Source of the DNA: Bacillus velezensis
GTDB taxonomy: Bacteria; Bacillota; Bacilli; Bacillales; Bacillaceae
Length of the DNA: 64,000 bases
Reading direction: 5' to 3'
NCBI RefSeq assembly: GCF_001461825.1
Contig: NZ_LLZC01000012.1
Coordinates: 836,717-900,716 of the forward strand
Every line of letters starts with the position of its first letter. Position 1 is the first letter of the stretch. Of the stretch, positions 26,667 through 35,621 are shown piece by piece. Both the position numbers and the translations under genes were made by a program. The notes below the pieces were generated by a model. That model worked only from the letters and a program-made list of their open reading frames with translations, ran no database searches and had not been told where the DNA came from.

Positions 26667-28028
26667 TTATAAAATCATCATTTTTTTCACATAACGCTTT
26701 TGCAGTTTCATCAGTCTGAAGAATAAACCGACAGCTCCTGCGGCAAGTCCTGCAATTAACCCGATCCAGTAGCCGTATGCCCCGAGGCCCGTATAAGTGC
26801 CGACTGCGTAACCGAGCGGAAGCCCGATAATCCAATACGACACAAAAGCCGCGCCGAGTGTATAGTTGACATCCTTATATCCTCTCAGAGCGCCTTGTAT
26901 CGGAGCTGCTACGGCATCAGAAAGCTGGAAAAACAGCGCATAGATTAAAAAGTGCTGCGTCAACATGAGCACCGCCGGATCTGATGTATACATTCCGGCG
27001 ATTTGCGGCCTGAACAGTAAAATGAAAGCCGCCGTGCATAAAGAAAAACTAAGCGCCATCACGATCCCGATATAGCTGTATGAGCGGGCATCTCTATAGC
27101 GATTTGCGCCTGCTTCAAAGCCGACTAAAATGGTCATGGCCATGGATACGCTGAGCGGCAGCATATACAAGAGGGAAGCAAAATTCATTGCCGCCTGGTG
27201 AGCTGCAATCGTCACCGTCTGAAAATGGCTCATAAGCAGTGTGACAGCCGCAAAAATGCTCGTTTCAAAAAATACCGCAAAACCGATAGGCAAACCGATT
27301 TTCAAAAGCTTTCTGCATTCAGACGGAGAAAAACGGTACAGTTTCCGAAATACAGAGTACCCGGCAAACGGCTCAAATCTGCAGACGATAAAAAAGCTGA
27401 TGGCGCAAATACACCAGTAAGTCAGGGCAGAAGCGAGCCCCGCACCGACTCCGCCCAATGCCGGCATGTTGAATTTCCCGAAAATAAATACATAATTTAA
27501 AACAAAATTAATAGGCAATGAGCAAAGCGTAATAAGCATTGTGACTCGCGTTTTGCCGAGTGCATCAATAAACGAGCGCAAAACGGTGTACACAAACAAA
27601 GGAAAAATACCGAGGGATAAAAAGCCTAAAAAGTGTTTTGCGATCGTCCGGACACGAGGTTCCAGTCCCAAATGTCCCAAGATCATATCAACGGTGAAAA
27701 AGCCGATCAGGATAACCGCCGCACTGAGAACGGCCGCTACATAAACGGCCTGGATGACGGAAAACGGCACTTCCTTTTGTCTGCCGGCTCCAAACAGCTG
27801 CGAAACAACGGGCGTAACGGCCATTAATATTCCTGCAAGGCCCGTATAAACCGGTGTCCACAGGCTTGAACCGATTGCAACCCCGGCTAAATCGGCGGCG
27901 CTCACTTTTCCTGACATCACCGTATCCAAAAAGGTGATCAGGGAAAGGCCCGCCTGTGTGATTAAAATCGGAATGAAGATATGTAACAGCTGTCTGACCT
28001 TTTGGCCGATCGTGTTCGTTTCTCTCAA
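26667..28028 (-). CDS. yojI: MATE-family efflux transporter YojI
   Basis: A 453-residue, twelve-helix transporter of the MATE family (NorM branch), expected to export cationic drugs against Na+ or H+. The family pattern PILITQAGLSLITFLDTVMSGKVSA is near the N-terminus, with the repeated second half beginning about residue 230. The start is TTG at 28028 with GGGGA ahead. Position beside rsbRC and cdaS matches B. subtilis yojI. Confidence 0.88.
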   Translation of the reverse strand: MRETNTIGQKVRQLLHIFIPILITQAGLSLITFLDTVMSGKVSAADLAGVAIGSSLWTPVYTGLAGILMAVTPVVSQLFGAGRQKEVPFSVIQAVYVAAVLSAAVILIGFFTVDMILGHLGLEPRVRTIAKHFLGFLSLGIFPLFVYTVLRSFIDALGKTRVTMLITLCSLPINFVLNYVFIFGKFNMPALGGVGAGLASALTYWCICAISFFIVCRFEPFAGYSVFRKLYRFSPSECRKLLKIGLPIGFAVFFETSIFAAVTLLMSHFQTVTIAAHQAAMNFASLLYMLPLSVSMAMTILVGFEAGANRYRDARSYSYIGIVMALSFSLCTAAFILLFRPQIAGMYTSDPAVLMLTQHFLIYALFFQLSDAVAAPIQGALRGYKDVNYTLGAAFVSYWIIGLPLGYAVGTYTGLGAYGYWIGLIAGLAAGAVGLFFRLMKLQKRYVKKMMIL

Positions 28029-28102
28029 GTTAGGTTCCCCGTTTCTTTATTTTAACGAGAGAAATTATAACATTTTATGTATAAAAAGCAATGAAAGCCG
28101 GC

Positions 28103-28213
28103 CTACTCTTTTTTGTCCGGTTTCGGCTTTTTAAACATCTTGGCATAAATGAATGAAAGTGAAATGACCCCTAAAAAAGTGCAGATATATTGCATCAGCC
28201 GTGCGAATTCCAT
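28103..28213 (-). CDS. 36-residue membrane micro-protein
   Basis: From ATG 28213 behind AAAGGAGGCGC, a 36-codon frame (start MEFARLMQYICTF) encodes one membrane helix (about residues 7-25) followed by a basic tail KMFKKPKPDKKE. Small single-pass proteins with a Lys-rich tail are frequent in Bacillus. It is divergent from cdaS; function unknown. Confidence 0.6.
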   Translation of the reverse strand: MEFARLMQYICTFLGVISLSFIYAKMFKKPKPDKKE

Positions 28214-28305
28214 ATGATGTGCGCCTCCTTTCATGATTATGGTGCACACAGCGGCGCATATCCATGCGCGCGATGCAGAAAATAAGGGAAAGGAGCTGAT
28301 GTGAC

Positions 28306-28932
28306 ATGCGCCACACTCAAATGACGGAAAGCGCGTTTACCGCTGCCGTTCAAACGTATTTGAAACAAATTACGGAGGATGCCGGAATGATACTGCGGAC
28401 ATTGGATGAAAAAGACCAATGCCTTCTTTGCGAATTAGATGAACTGGGACATACGTTTCAGGAAATGCAGGCTGTCGCTTCGTCGTTTTACCTGCAGACA
28501 TATATCGAACATTTTACGCCTTCCTATACAGAGCTGGCGAGGGCCGTGCAGCATCTGGCGGAAGAAAAACACGGAGCGCTGATTGTGATTGAACGTGCAG
28601 ATCCGCTGGACGGAATAATACAAAAAGGGACCAGCCTGCATGCCGAGATCAGTGCGGCTTTAATTGAGAGTATTTTTTATCCTGGCAATCCGCTTCACGA
28701 CGGAGCCGTATTGGTCAGAGAAAACCGGGTTGTATCAGCAGCCAATGTGCTTCCGCTCACAACAAAACATGTCGATCTCAAATACGGGACGCGCCACAGG
28801 GCCGCGATGGGTCTTTCGGCCGTGACTGATGCACTCGTGCTCGTTGTTTCAGAAGAAACGGGAAAAATGTCCTTTGCTAAAGACGGCGGACTGTATCCGC
28901 TTGTTTCGCCGCGGGCGCTTCATACGAAATAA
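28306..28932 (+). CDS. cdaS: CdaS, sporulation-specific diadenylate cyclase
   Basis: Makes c-di-AMP from two ATP. The 208-residue protein has the DAC domain (about 80-200) with LHDGAVLV and RHRAAMGLS, the two catalytic motifs. The N-terminal two helices (MTESAFTAAVQTYLKQITED onward) are the autoinhibitory part of CdaS that distinguishes it from CdaA and DisA. No membrane helix is present. In B. subtilis it is made in the forespore and supports germination. Confidence 0.93.
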   Translation: MRHTQMTESAFTAAVQTYLKQITEDAGMILRTLDEKDQCLLCELDELGHTFQEMQAVASSFYLQTYIEHFTPSYTELARAVQHLAEEKHGALIVIERADPLDGIIQKGTSLHAEISAALIESIFYPGNPLHDGAVLVRENRVVSAANVLPLTTKHVDLKYGTRHRAAMGLSAVTDALVLVVSEETGKMSFAKDGGLYPLVSPRALHTK

Positions 28933-29050
28933 TAAGAAAATGGGAATATTGTACCCATTTAATATTAATAAGGTGAACATCTTTACCTTTTTCTGTATTG
29001 ATGTTATCGTTTAAATATACATAAAATTTAAAAGAATAGGGAGTGGAAAG

Positions 29051-30262
29051 ATGGCAAATGTATTGATGATCGGTTTTCCGGGAGAAGGCCATATCAATCC
29101 GTCTTTAGGCGTCGTAAAAGAACTGAAGGCAAAAGGGGAACATGTCGTATATTACGGCGTGAAGGAATATGAGAACAAAATCGCGTCAAGCGGAGCGGAA
29201 TTCCGTGAATATGAAGATTTCCGAAAAGATGAATTCGGAAAAAACGCAACGGGTGATGAACAGCGGGACGCTACCGAGTTTTTACTATTAATGATTGAGA
29301 CTTCCAAAAAAGCCGCTCTCCGTATTCTTGAAGAAGTAAAGGATGAATCCTACGACTACATCCTGTATGATCATCATTTTCTGGCAGGAAGGCTCGTGAG
29401 AAACCAGCTGAAACTGCCGGCATATTCACTTTGTACGACATTTGCAATGAATGAAGCATTTATTAAAGAAGTGTTTTCAAATACAAACCTTGTATCAGAG
29501 GAATCATCTCATTATCCGGCTTATACCGAAGCGGTCAGCCGGCTCAATGAAGAATTCAGCGCAGACATTAAAACGCCGTATGATATTTTCTCAAATGACG
29601 GCAGAAAAACCATCGTGTTTACTTCAAGAGCGTTTCAGCCGAAAGAAGAAGAGTTTGGCGATTCTTATCTCTTTGTCGGCCCGTCCATAACCAAAAGGGC
29701 GGCGGCTCAAGATTTCCCGTTTGAACAGCTTGAAGGAGAAAAAGTCCTGTTTATTTCCATGGGCACGATTTTTAACAATCAGAAGGAATTGTTTAATAAA
29801 TGCTTAAAAGCGGCCAGAAACTTTAACGGAAAAGCCGTCATGTCAATCGGCAAACATCTTGACCCGGCGGAGCTTGATGAAATTCCTGAGAATGTCATTG
29901 TAAAGCCTTATGTTCCGCAGCTTGAGATCCTGAAGAGAGCGGACTTATTTATCACTCACGGCGGAATGAACAGTACGAGCGAAGGGCTTTACTACAAAAC
30001 CCCGATGATCGTCATTCCGATGGGCGCAGATCAGTTCGCCGTCGGAAGCCAAGTGGAAAACACGGGCGCGGGCAAGATGTTTAAAAAAGAAGATGTAACA
30101 GCCGAACTGCTCACTGAAGCAATAAAAGAATTGAGCGAAAATCCTGAATATCAGACAAAAGCTTCTGAAATCGGAGAATCCCTGAAAGCGGCCGGCGGAG
30201 CACAGCGTGCAGCGGAATTGATAGCAGAAGACGTGAAAACTGCCGAGACCCGGGTTCTGTAA
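29051..30262 (+). CDS. yojK: UDP-glycosyltransferase YojK (GT1)
   Basis: A 403-residue GT-B enzyme of the macrolide glycosyltransferase (MGT) type that transfers sugar from UDP-glucose to small hydrophobic acceptors such as flavonoids or macrolides. The acceptor-side His is in GEGHINPSLG; the donor site shows ISMGTIFNNQ, VPQLEILKRADLFITHGGMNSTSEG and IPMGADQFAV. The start is ATG behind TAGGGAGTGG. Ends at a strong terminator. The natural acceptor is unknown. Confidence 0.9.
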   Translation: MANVLMIGFPGEGHINPSLGVVKELKAKGEHVVYYGVKEYENKIASSGAEFREYEDFRKDEFGKNATGDEQRDATEFLLLMIETSKKAALRILEEVKDESYDYILYDHHFLAGRLVRNQLKLPAYSLCTTFAMNEAFIKEVFSNTNLVSEESSHYPAYTEAVSRLNEEFSADIKTPYDIFSNDGRKTIVFTSRAFQPKEEEFGDSYLFVGPSITKRAAAQDFPFEQLEGEKVLFISMGTIFNNQKELFNKCLKAARNFNGKAVMSIGKHLDPAELDEIPENVIVKPYVPQLEILKRADLFITHGGMNSTSEGLYYKTPMIVIPMGADQFAVGSQVENTGAGKMFKKEDVTAELLTEAIKELSENPEYQTKASEIGESLKAAGGAQRAAELIAEDVKTAETRVL

Positions 30263-30274
30263 TCACAGCCGTCA

Positions 30275-30307
30275 CCCGCTTCCTTTAAAGGAAGCGGGCT
30301 TTTTTTG
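30275..30307 (+). terminator. terminator after yojK
   Basis: CCCGCTTCC TTTAAA GGAAGCGGG hairpin followed by CTTTTTTT. Confidence 0.88.
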
Positions 30308-30584
30308 ATTGTTTTTCGGGAGGATTTTTCACGCCGTAAAGAGAATTGTATGAAAAACAGACAAGAAAGGTGGAATGTCGCGGAAAAAAGCCATGTTATG
30401 AAAATGATTCTAAAGTCTTTTGTGAAATGTTCTCAATTTATGTAAAATGTGTGGCATTGGTGATGATCTAAGGCCAAATGAATCGGAATTAATGTCGACT
30501 TCTGAATGAATCCTGCATAACAGGCGGCGTCCAAAGAAAAGGAACGTCCCTTTCAGCAATGATAAATAGGAGGTTTTTCGTTAT
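30308..30584. other. upstream region of cwlS
   Basis: 277 bp without a gene. It should hold the cwlS promoter (in B. subtilis under sigma-H and AbrB/Abh control, as I recall) and an untranslated leader. I could not assign a convincing -35/-10 pair. A-rich and T-rich tracts near 30400-30450 are compatible with AbrB-type binding. Confidence 0.45.
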
Positions 30585-31826
30585 ATGAAGAAAAAAATCG
30601 CAGCCGGTCTGGCTGTATCTGCAGTAATGACTTCAACCTTCGCCGTGCATCCAGCTGAAGCAAAAACCATTCAAGTAAAAAGCGGCGACTCTCTTTGGAA
30701 GCTTTCCCGGCAATATCATACAAGTATTTCAGCCCTGCAGGCGGAAAATAAACTGAAATCAACGATACTCCACCCAGGACAGCGGCTGCACATTCCTGAC
30801 GGCAGCGGCACACATAAAACGGGTCAAAAAGGAAAACGAAGTACGGGTGCTTACACAGTTACATACGGAGACTCATTATGGGTGATCGCAAAAAAATACA
30901 AAATGAGCGTTTCTGAGCTGAGAAGCCTGAACCGTTTGAATTCAGATGTCATCTATCCCGGCCAGAAACTGAAAATTAAAGGGTCTGCCGGCGGCACGGA
31001 CGGAGGCGGCAGACAGACAAAGCCTGATAAAGGCGCATCAGGGGCTTACACTGTGAAGCCGGGTGACTCGCTGTGGAAAATCGCCAATCAAACCGGCGTC
31101 ACCATCGCCGAACTGAAAAAGCTGAATCAATTAACATCAGACATGCTGTATCCGAATCAAGTGTTAAAGATCAAAGGTTCTTCACATAACGGAAACAGCG
31201 GCACAACACCGCCATCTCATTCAAACCCTTCTGAGAAGCCATCCACTTACAAAGTAAAAGCAGGCGATTCCCTCTGGAAAATTGCTAATCGGTTCGGCAT
31301 CACAGCTCAGCTCATCAGAGAAAAAAATAAATTGACAACTGATGTGCTTCAAATCGGACAAGTTCTGGTGATTAACGGAACGGGAAAAACAGAAGATCCT
31401 GTGCGGCAGCCGGATAACAAACCGGCAAAGCCAAACAAGCCGAATACTCCCGAACCTCCGGTGACAGGGTCAAAGATTGACAGAATGATAGGCGAGGCGA
31501 AAAAACATGTCGGCGTGCCTTACCGCTGGGGAGGCAATACGCCTGCGGGCTTCGATTGCAGCGGTTACATCTATTACCTTTTAAATAAGGTAACCTCTGT
31601 TTCCCGTCTGAGCACGGCCGGATATTGGAATACGATGAAACATATCAGCCAGCCGTCAGCTGGCGACTTCGTCTTCTTTACGACATATAAAGCGGGCCCT
31701 TCTCATATGGGAATGTATTTGGGCGGAGGAAATTTTATTCACGCAAGCTCCTCCGGGGTTGAAATTTCAAACTTAAGCAACCCATATTGGAAAAAAGCGT
31801 ATTTAGGAGCGCGCAGTTATTTTTAA
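30585..31826 (+). CDS. cwlS: CwlS, D,L-endopeptidase autolysin
   Basis: A secreted cell-wall hydrolase of 413 residues that cuts the D-gamma-glutamyl-meso-DAP bond, used in cell separation. Signal peptide 1-26 (cleavage after AEA), then four LysM repeats starting near residues 28, 89, 155 and 222 (each with GDSLWxxx), a Pro/Lys linker (270-290), and a C-terminal NlpC/P60 domain. Catalytic Cys is in [11 protein letters not shown] and His in [12 protein letters not shown]. The start is ATG behind AGGAGG. Confidence 0.95.
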   Translation: MKKKIAAGLAVSAVMTSTFAVHPAEAKTIQVKSGDSLWKLSRQYHTSISALQAENKLKSTILHPGQRLHIPDGSGTHKTGQKGKRSTGAYTVTYGDSLWVIAKKYKMSVSELRSLNRLNSDVIYPGQKLKIKGSAGGTDGGGRQTKPDKGASGAYTVKPGDSLWKIANQTGVTIAELKKLNQLTSDMLYPNQVLKIKGSSHNGNSGTTPPSHSNPSEKPSTYKVKAGDSLWKIANRFGITAQLIREKNKLTTDVLQIGQVLVINGTGKTEDPVRQPDNKPAKPNKPNTPEPPVTGSKIDRMIGEAKKHVGVPYRWGGNTPAGFDCSGYIYYLLNKVTSVSRLSTAGYWNTMKHISQPSAGDFVFFTTYKAGPSHMGMYLGGGNFIHASSSGVEISNLSNPYWKKAYLGARSYF

Positions 31827-31850
31827 AAAAAGCCTTTCGGGGCTTTTTTT
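31826..31850 (+). terminator. terminator after cwlS
   Basis: AAAAAGCC TTTC GGGGCTTTTTTT, directly at the stop codon. Confidence 0.88.
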
Positions 31851-31908
31851 GTTTACCATTTTTACGTTTTGACAAGACTGATGGGTAAAAAAATAAGGGG
31901 GAGGAAGC

Positions 31909-32499
31909 ATGAATCGTCTCTTGCTTTTTCTCATGCTCGCATCAATTACGCTTTGCGGCTGCGGGGGGGGACCCGCTCCTGTTCCGCCCAAAAAACATGA
32001 GGAAAGCCGCGCATTGGAAGCATCTGCATACCGTGAGCATGCCGGACTCATCAATCAAAACGGAAAAACGATCGGATATATCGAAGTGAGGGAATCTGAT
32101 GATGAAGGATCAGACATTCATATATCAGCGGGGCATCTGCCGCCCGGTACTTCTCTCGGATTTCATATTTATGAAAAAGGGACTTGTCAGGCACCTGATT
32201 TCGAATCAGCCGGCGGTCCGTTCAACCCTTTGAACAAAGAACACGGCTTTAACAATCCGATGGGTCATCACGCCGGGGATCTCCCCAATCTTGAAGTGGG
32301 GGCTGACGGTAAAGTGGATGTCATTATGAATGCGCCGCAAACTTCATTAAAAGAAGGGAGCAGACTCAGCCTGCTCGACCGGGACGGAAGCGCGTTCGTC
32401 ATTCATGAACATACGGACGATTATTTAACAAACCCGAGCGGAAATTCCGGAGCCAGAATCGCCTGCGCTCCCCTGACAAAAAGCGCCCGCAGGGAATGA
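31909..32499 (+). CDS. sodC: Cu/Zn superoxide dismutase-like lipoprotein lacking two Cu ligands
   Basis: A 196-residue lipoprotein (lipobox around Cys19, ITLCGC) with the Cu/Zn SOD fold. Compared with the canonical sites, GFHIHE is GFHIYE and GGHFNP is GGPFNP, so the second Cu histidine and the bridging histidine are lost. The first Cu histidine (GFH) and the last (VIHEHTDD) remain, as do likely Zn ligands in HGFNNPMGHHAGDLP. This is the pattern reported for B. subtilis YojM, a paralogue without the full copper site. It probably lacks normal dismutase activity. Confidence 0.9.
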   Translation: MNRLLLFLMLASITLCGCGGGPAPVPPKKHEESRALEASAYREHAGLINQNGKTIGYIEVRESDDEGSDIHISAGHLPPGTSLGFHIYEKGTCQAPDFESAGGPFNPLNKEHGFNNPMGHHAGDLPNLEVGADGKVDVIMNAPQTSLKEGSRLSLLDRDGSAFVIHEHTDDYLTNPSGNSGARIACAPLTKSARRE

Positions 32500-32532
32500 G
32501 CCCTTTTGTATTGAGTATACAAGGGCTTTTTT
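32499..32532 (+). terminator. terminator after sodC
   Basis: AGCCCTTTTGTAT / ATACAAGGGCT hairpin followed by TTTTTT. Confidence 0.85.
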
Positions 32533-32576
32533 AGTATACTCGGTTATGGAATACAAATGGAAAGGAAACATCACCT

Positions 32577-33467
32577 ATGACTTCAGAATTACAGCACCTA
32601 TCACTTCCGGAAGATATACAAAACAAACTGCAGGCTTATCAAAATCATCCCGTTTCCCAAGAATTCCGGGATTTAATCGGATCATCAGGCTATGAGGCCG
32701 AAGATAAAGCGATTGTATTCGATGCCGTCATCGCTTTGACAATGGGAAAAAATATCTTATTAAAAGGACCGACGGGCTCAGGGAAAACAAAATTGGCGGA
32801 AACGCTTTCGAACTATTTTCATAAACCGATGCACAGCGTCAACTGCTCCGTAGACCTTGATGCAGAAGCGCTTGTCGGCTATAAAACGATTGAAAATGAA
32901 CAGGGACAGGCGACAATTGAATTCGTTCCCGGACCTGTAACAACCGCAATGAACGAGGGACATTTTTTATACATTGACGAAATCAATATGGCAAAGCCTG
33001 AAACCCTTCCGATTCTAAACGGCGTGCTTGATTACAGAAAAATGATGACAAATCCCTTTACAGGAGAAGTGATTAAGGCAAGCGAAGGATTCGGTGTTAT
33101 CGCCGCGATTAATGAAGGCTACGTCGGCACCGTTCCGCTGAACGAAGCCCTTAAAAACCGTTTTGTCATCATTGATGTTCCGTATATTAAAGGAAGCCTC
33201 CTGAAACAGGTGCTGACCTCTCAGTCTGTCTTAAAAGATGAGAAATTAATTGAACGCTTTATGACGCTGTCTTCTGATTTAATCGCACAAGCGCATAACG
33301 GACAAGTGTCAGAAGAAGCGGCGTCCATCAGGGCTCTCATTGATACGTGCGACTTGGCTGCGTACATCCCGCCGAAACGGGCGATTGAAAGAGGCATCGT
33401 AGAAAAACTTGACGACGACAGGGAAAAAGCCGCTGTCAGAAATATTGCAGAAACGCTGTTCGAATGA
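32577..33467 (+). CDS. yojN: MoxR-type AAA+ ATPase YojN
   Basis: A 296-residue AAA+ protein with Walker [13 protein letters not shown] (about residue 62), Walker [14 protein letters not shown], and a sensor-like [13 protein letters not shown]. It is encoded 10 bp before a VWA-domain partner, the standard MoxR/CoxE chaperone arrangement used to mature or remodel enzyme complexes. The target is not obvious; the next operon is odhAB. In B. subtilis YojN was annotated as nitric-oxide-reductase-like, which reflects NorQ homology only. Confidence 0.88.
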   Translation: MTSELQHLSLPEDIQNKLQAYQNHPVSQEFRDLIGSSGYEAEDKAIVFDAVIALTMGKNILLKGPTGSGKTKLAETLSNYFHKPMHSVNCSVDLDAEALVGYKTIENEQGQATIEFVPGPVTTAMNEGHFLYIDEINMAKPETLPILNGVLDYRKMMTNPFTGEVIKASEGFGVIAAINEGYVGTVPLNEALKNRFVIIDVPYIKGSLLKQVLTSQSVLKDEKLIERFMTLSSDLIAQAHNGQVSEEAASIRALIDTCDLAAYIPPKRAIERGIVEKLDDDREKAAVRNIAETLFE

Positions 33468-33477
33468 GGGACATACA

Positions 33478-35394
33478 ATGAAGTTTATCAAATTTAACGA
33501 CAGCACGATTGATTCGTTTTTGTTCATGATGCTGACTGATCTGGCCAAAACACTGACCAGAAGCAGTGAAGTTGAAGTGGAATACGGCGTGCAGTCTTAC
33601 TACAATCCCTTTGAAAAGAAAATTTACATGAGCCACTTTTGGAAAGACCGCTCAGCCGGGGATATGGAAGCCGGCCTGAAAAGCGATGTCTATTTGCGCG
33701 CTGTCGGAACACGCAGCAGCTCATTTCGGGAATTTGCGGGGTTTTTAAATGACGTTCACCGGCACTTTACCCGCCAAAGCTTTGCCAAGCAGCTGTTTAT
33801 GCTGCTTGAGGATATCAGAATTGAAGAGCTGATCAAAAAAGAACGGCCGGGAACGAAACGTGTTTTTCAGAAGCGGAGGGAGATGTACAGGAAATATTTC
33901 ACGACGCAGCTGACATTGAATTTAGAACGGAGCATTTTCACCGACGCTTTGTATTGCGCGATGTTTGTCAAGCTGACGGCTGAGTCTCCGCTTGAAGGCA
34001 TTCCTTCCATGCATGAACATATTGATATGATGATACCGTATATTGAACGTCAGCTCATCCGGGTGTATGAGGCGGATTCTACGGAACAAATCGCAAGAAT
34101 AACGGAAGACCTCATGGAAGGCCTTGATGAAGTGCTCGAGAAAGATATGCTGAACACGTACTTTTTTCTGCCGGAACTTGATTACGAAAAAGCGGCTGAA
34201 GAGCCTTTATTCGAAAGTGTAAAAAAAGCGCCTTCGTTAAGTGACGATCTCACGCTCCCTGAGTCTTCCGACGGAGATGAAGAAATCCTTGAAGAGAAAA
34301 TGAATACGTGGCACCGGGAAACCGAAGCGCCGGCAAAAAGTTTCCTTCAATTTGATATTGAGCACGGCGCGAAATCAGATCTTGGGAAAGACGCGGCCAG
34401 AGAAGGCGATGACGGTGACCAGGCGCTCGGCTCCGTTCAAGGTTCCGCACGTCAGACGAAAAGAGAGGATTACTCCAAACTGGAAGCGCTTGAATCCATT
34501 CAGGATGAACATGAGGGCACGGGGCTGGCTGACGGAAAAGAAAATAAATTTGCCTTCCCGGTTTATCAAACGCCTCATAAAGCGTCTCCTGAAGAGGAGC
34601 AGTCTTATAAAGAACAGGCAAAAACGATAGAATCATATCAAAAACGCCTGAAGCAGATGATACAAAAAACACTTGAGCACAAAAAAACGCTCCCGCGGAC
34701 CGACCTTCACGCAGGCCGGCTGAATCGCAAACTGATCCGTTATTTTACGGAGCGGAACCCGCGCCTTTTCTATAAAAAGCAGGACCCATCTTCAGACATT
34801 GACGCCGTTTTTACATTGCTTGTCGATTGTTCGGCCAGCATGTTCGACAAAATGGATGAAACAAAAAGAGGGATCGTTCTTTTTCATGAAGCCTTGAAAT
34901 CAGTGTCCGTACCGCACCAGATCGTCGGATTTTGGGAGGATACGAACGAAGCGACCGAAACGAGCCAGCCGAATTTCTTCAATACCGTCATTCCGTTTGA
35001 AGAGTCGCTGCTGCAGGCGGCGGGTCCGCTGATCATGCAGCTTGCGCCTGAAGAAGATAACAGAGACGGATACGCCATCAGACAAATGACGAAACAGCTG
35101 ATGCGGCGGAGTGAGGCGCAAAAATTTTTAATCGTGTTTTCAGACGGAGAGCCGGCAGCATTCGGATACGAACAAAACGGCATCGTCGATACGAGCGAGG
35201 CTGTCATCGAAGCGAGAAAAAAAGGGATAGAAGTCATAAATGTTTTTCTGTCCAATACTGCGATAGAAGAATCACAGATGAAAACCATTCAGGATATGTA
35301 CGGAAAGTACAGTATTTTTGTTCCGGATGTCGATCAGCTGCCCGATGTGCTGTATCCGCTCTTGAAAAAACTGCTTCATAAAAGCATAGGATAG
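33478..35394 (+). CDS. yojO: VWA-domain partner protein YojO
   Basis: A 638-residue cytoplasmic protein ending in a von Willebrand A domain (about 445-638). The MIDAS motif DCSAS is in FTLLVDCSASMFDKMDE, followed by the later Asp in IVFSDGEPAA. The first part is helical and the middle (about 260-390) is acidic and low in complexity. It is the NorD/CoxE-like partner of YojN. The ATG at 33478 is supported by GAGGG just upstream. The stop codon lies inside the terminator hairpin. Confidence 0.85.
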   Translation: MKFIKFNDSTIDSFLFMMLTDLAKTLTRSSEVEVEYGVQSYYNPFEKKIYMSHFWKDRSAGDMEAGLKSDVYLRAVGTRSSSFREFAGFLNDVHRHFTRQSFAKQLFMLLEDIRIEELIKKERPGTKRVFQKRREMYRKYFTTQLTLNLERSIFTDALYCAMFVKLTAESPLEGIPSMHEHIDMMIPYIERQLIRVYEADSTEQIARITEDLMEGLDEVLEKDMLNTYFFLPELDYEKAAEEPLFESVKKAPSLSDDLTLPESSDGDEEILEEKMNTWHRETEAPAKSFLQFDIEHGAKSDLGKDAAREGDDGDQALGSVQGSARQTKREDYSKLEALESIQDEHEGTGLADGKENKFAFPVYQTPHKASPEEEQSYKEQAKTIESYQKRLKQMIQKTLEHKKTLPRTDLHAGRLNRKLIRYFTERNPRLFYKKQDPSSDIDAVFTLLVDCSASMFDKMDETKRGIVLFHEALKSVSVPHQIVGFWEDTNEATETSQPNFFNTVIPFEESLLQAAGPLIMQLAPEEDNRDGYAIRQMTKQLMRRSEAQKFLIVFSDGEPAAFGYEQNGIVDTSEAVIEARKKGIEVINVFLSNTAIEESQMKTIQDMYGKYSIFVPDVDQLPDVLYPLLKKLLHKSIG

Positions 35395-35415
35395 GCTTTT
35401 TCCTATGCTTTTTCG
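35381..35415 (+). terminator. terminator overlapping the yojO stop
   Basis: AAAGCATAGG / CCTATGCTTT hairpin followed by TTCGCTTTTT. Confidence 0.7.
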
Positions 35416-35521
35416 CTTTTTATTTTAAAATGATTTAATTTTTTCGGTATTGATCTGTTTTTTTTACTATTTTGTGAACAATCAAGGTAGAATCCAAACG
35501 CAATCAGTGGTAAAATATCCT

Positions 35522-35535
35522 TGGAAGCGTTTTTA
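35522..35535 (+). promoter_or_regulatory. weak cre-like site before odhA
   Basis: TGGAAGCGTTTTTA matches the cre consensus with two mismatches and lies 87 bp before the odhA start. Catabolite repression of odhAB is known in B. subtilis, but this site is only a candidate. Confidence 0.35.
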
Positions 35536-35621
35536 TTACATAATTTTGGGCACAGCGTTCAAAAGTTATTTCAAGATAGTGAATTGATCACTTGATTATC
35601 TAGGTTGGGGGTAATATTCAA

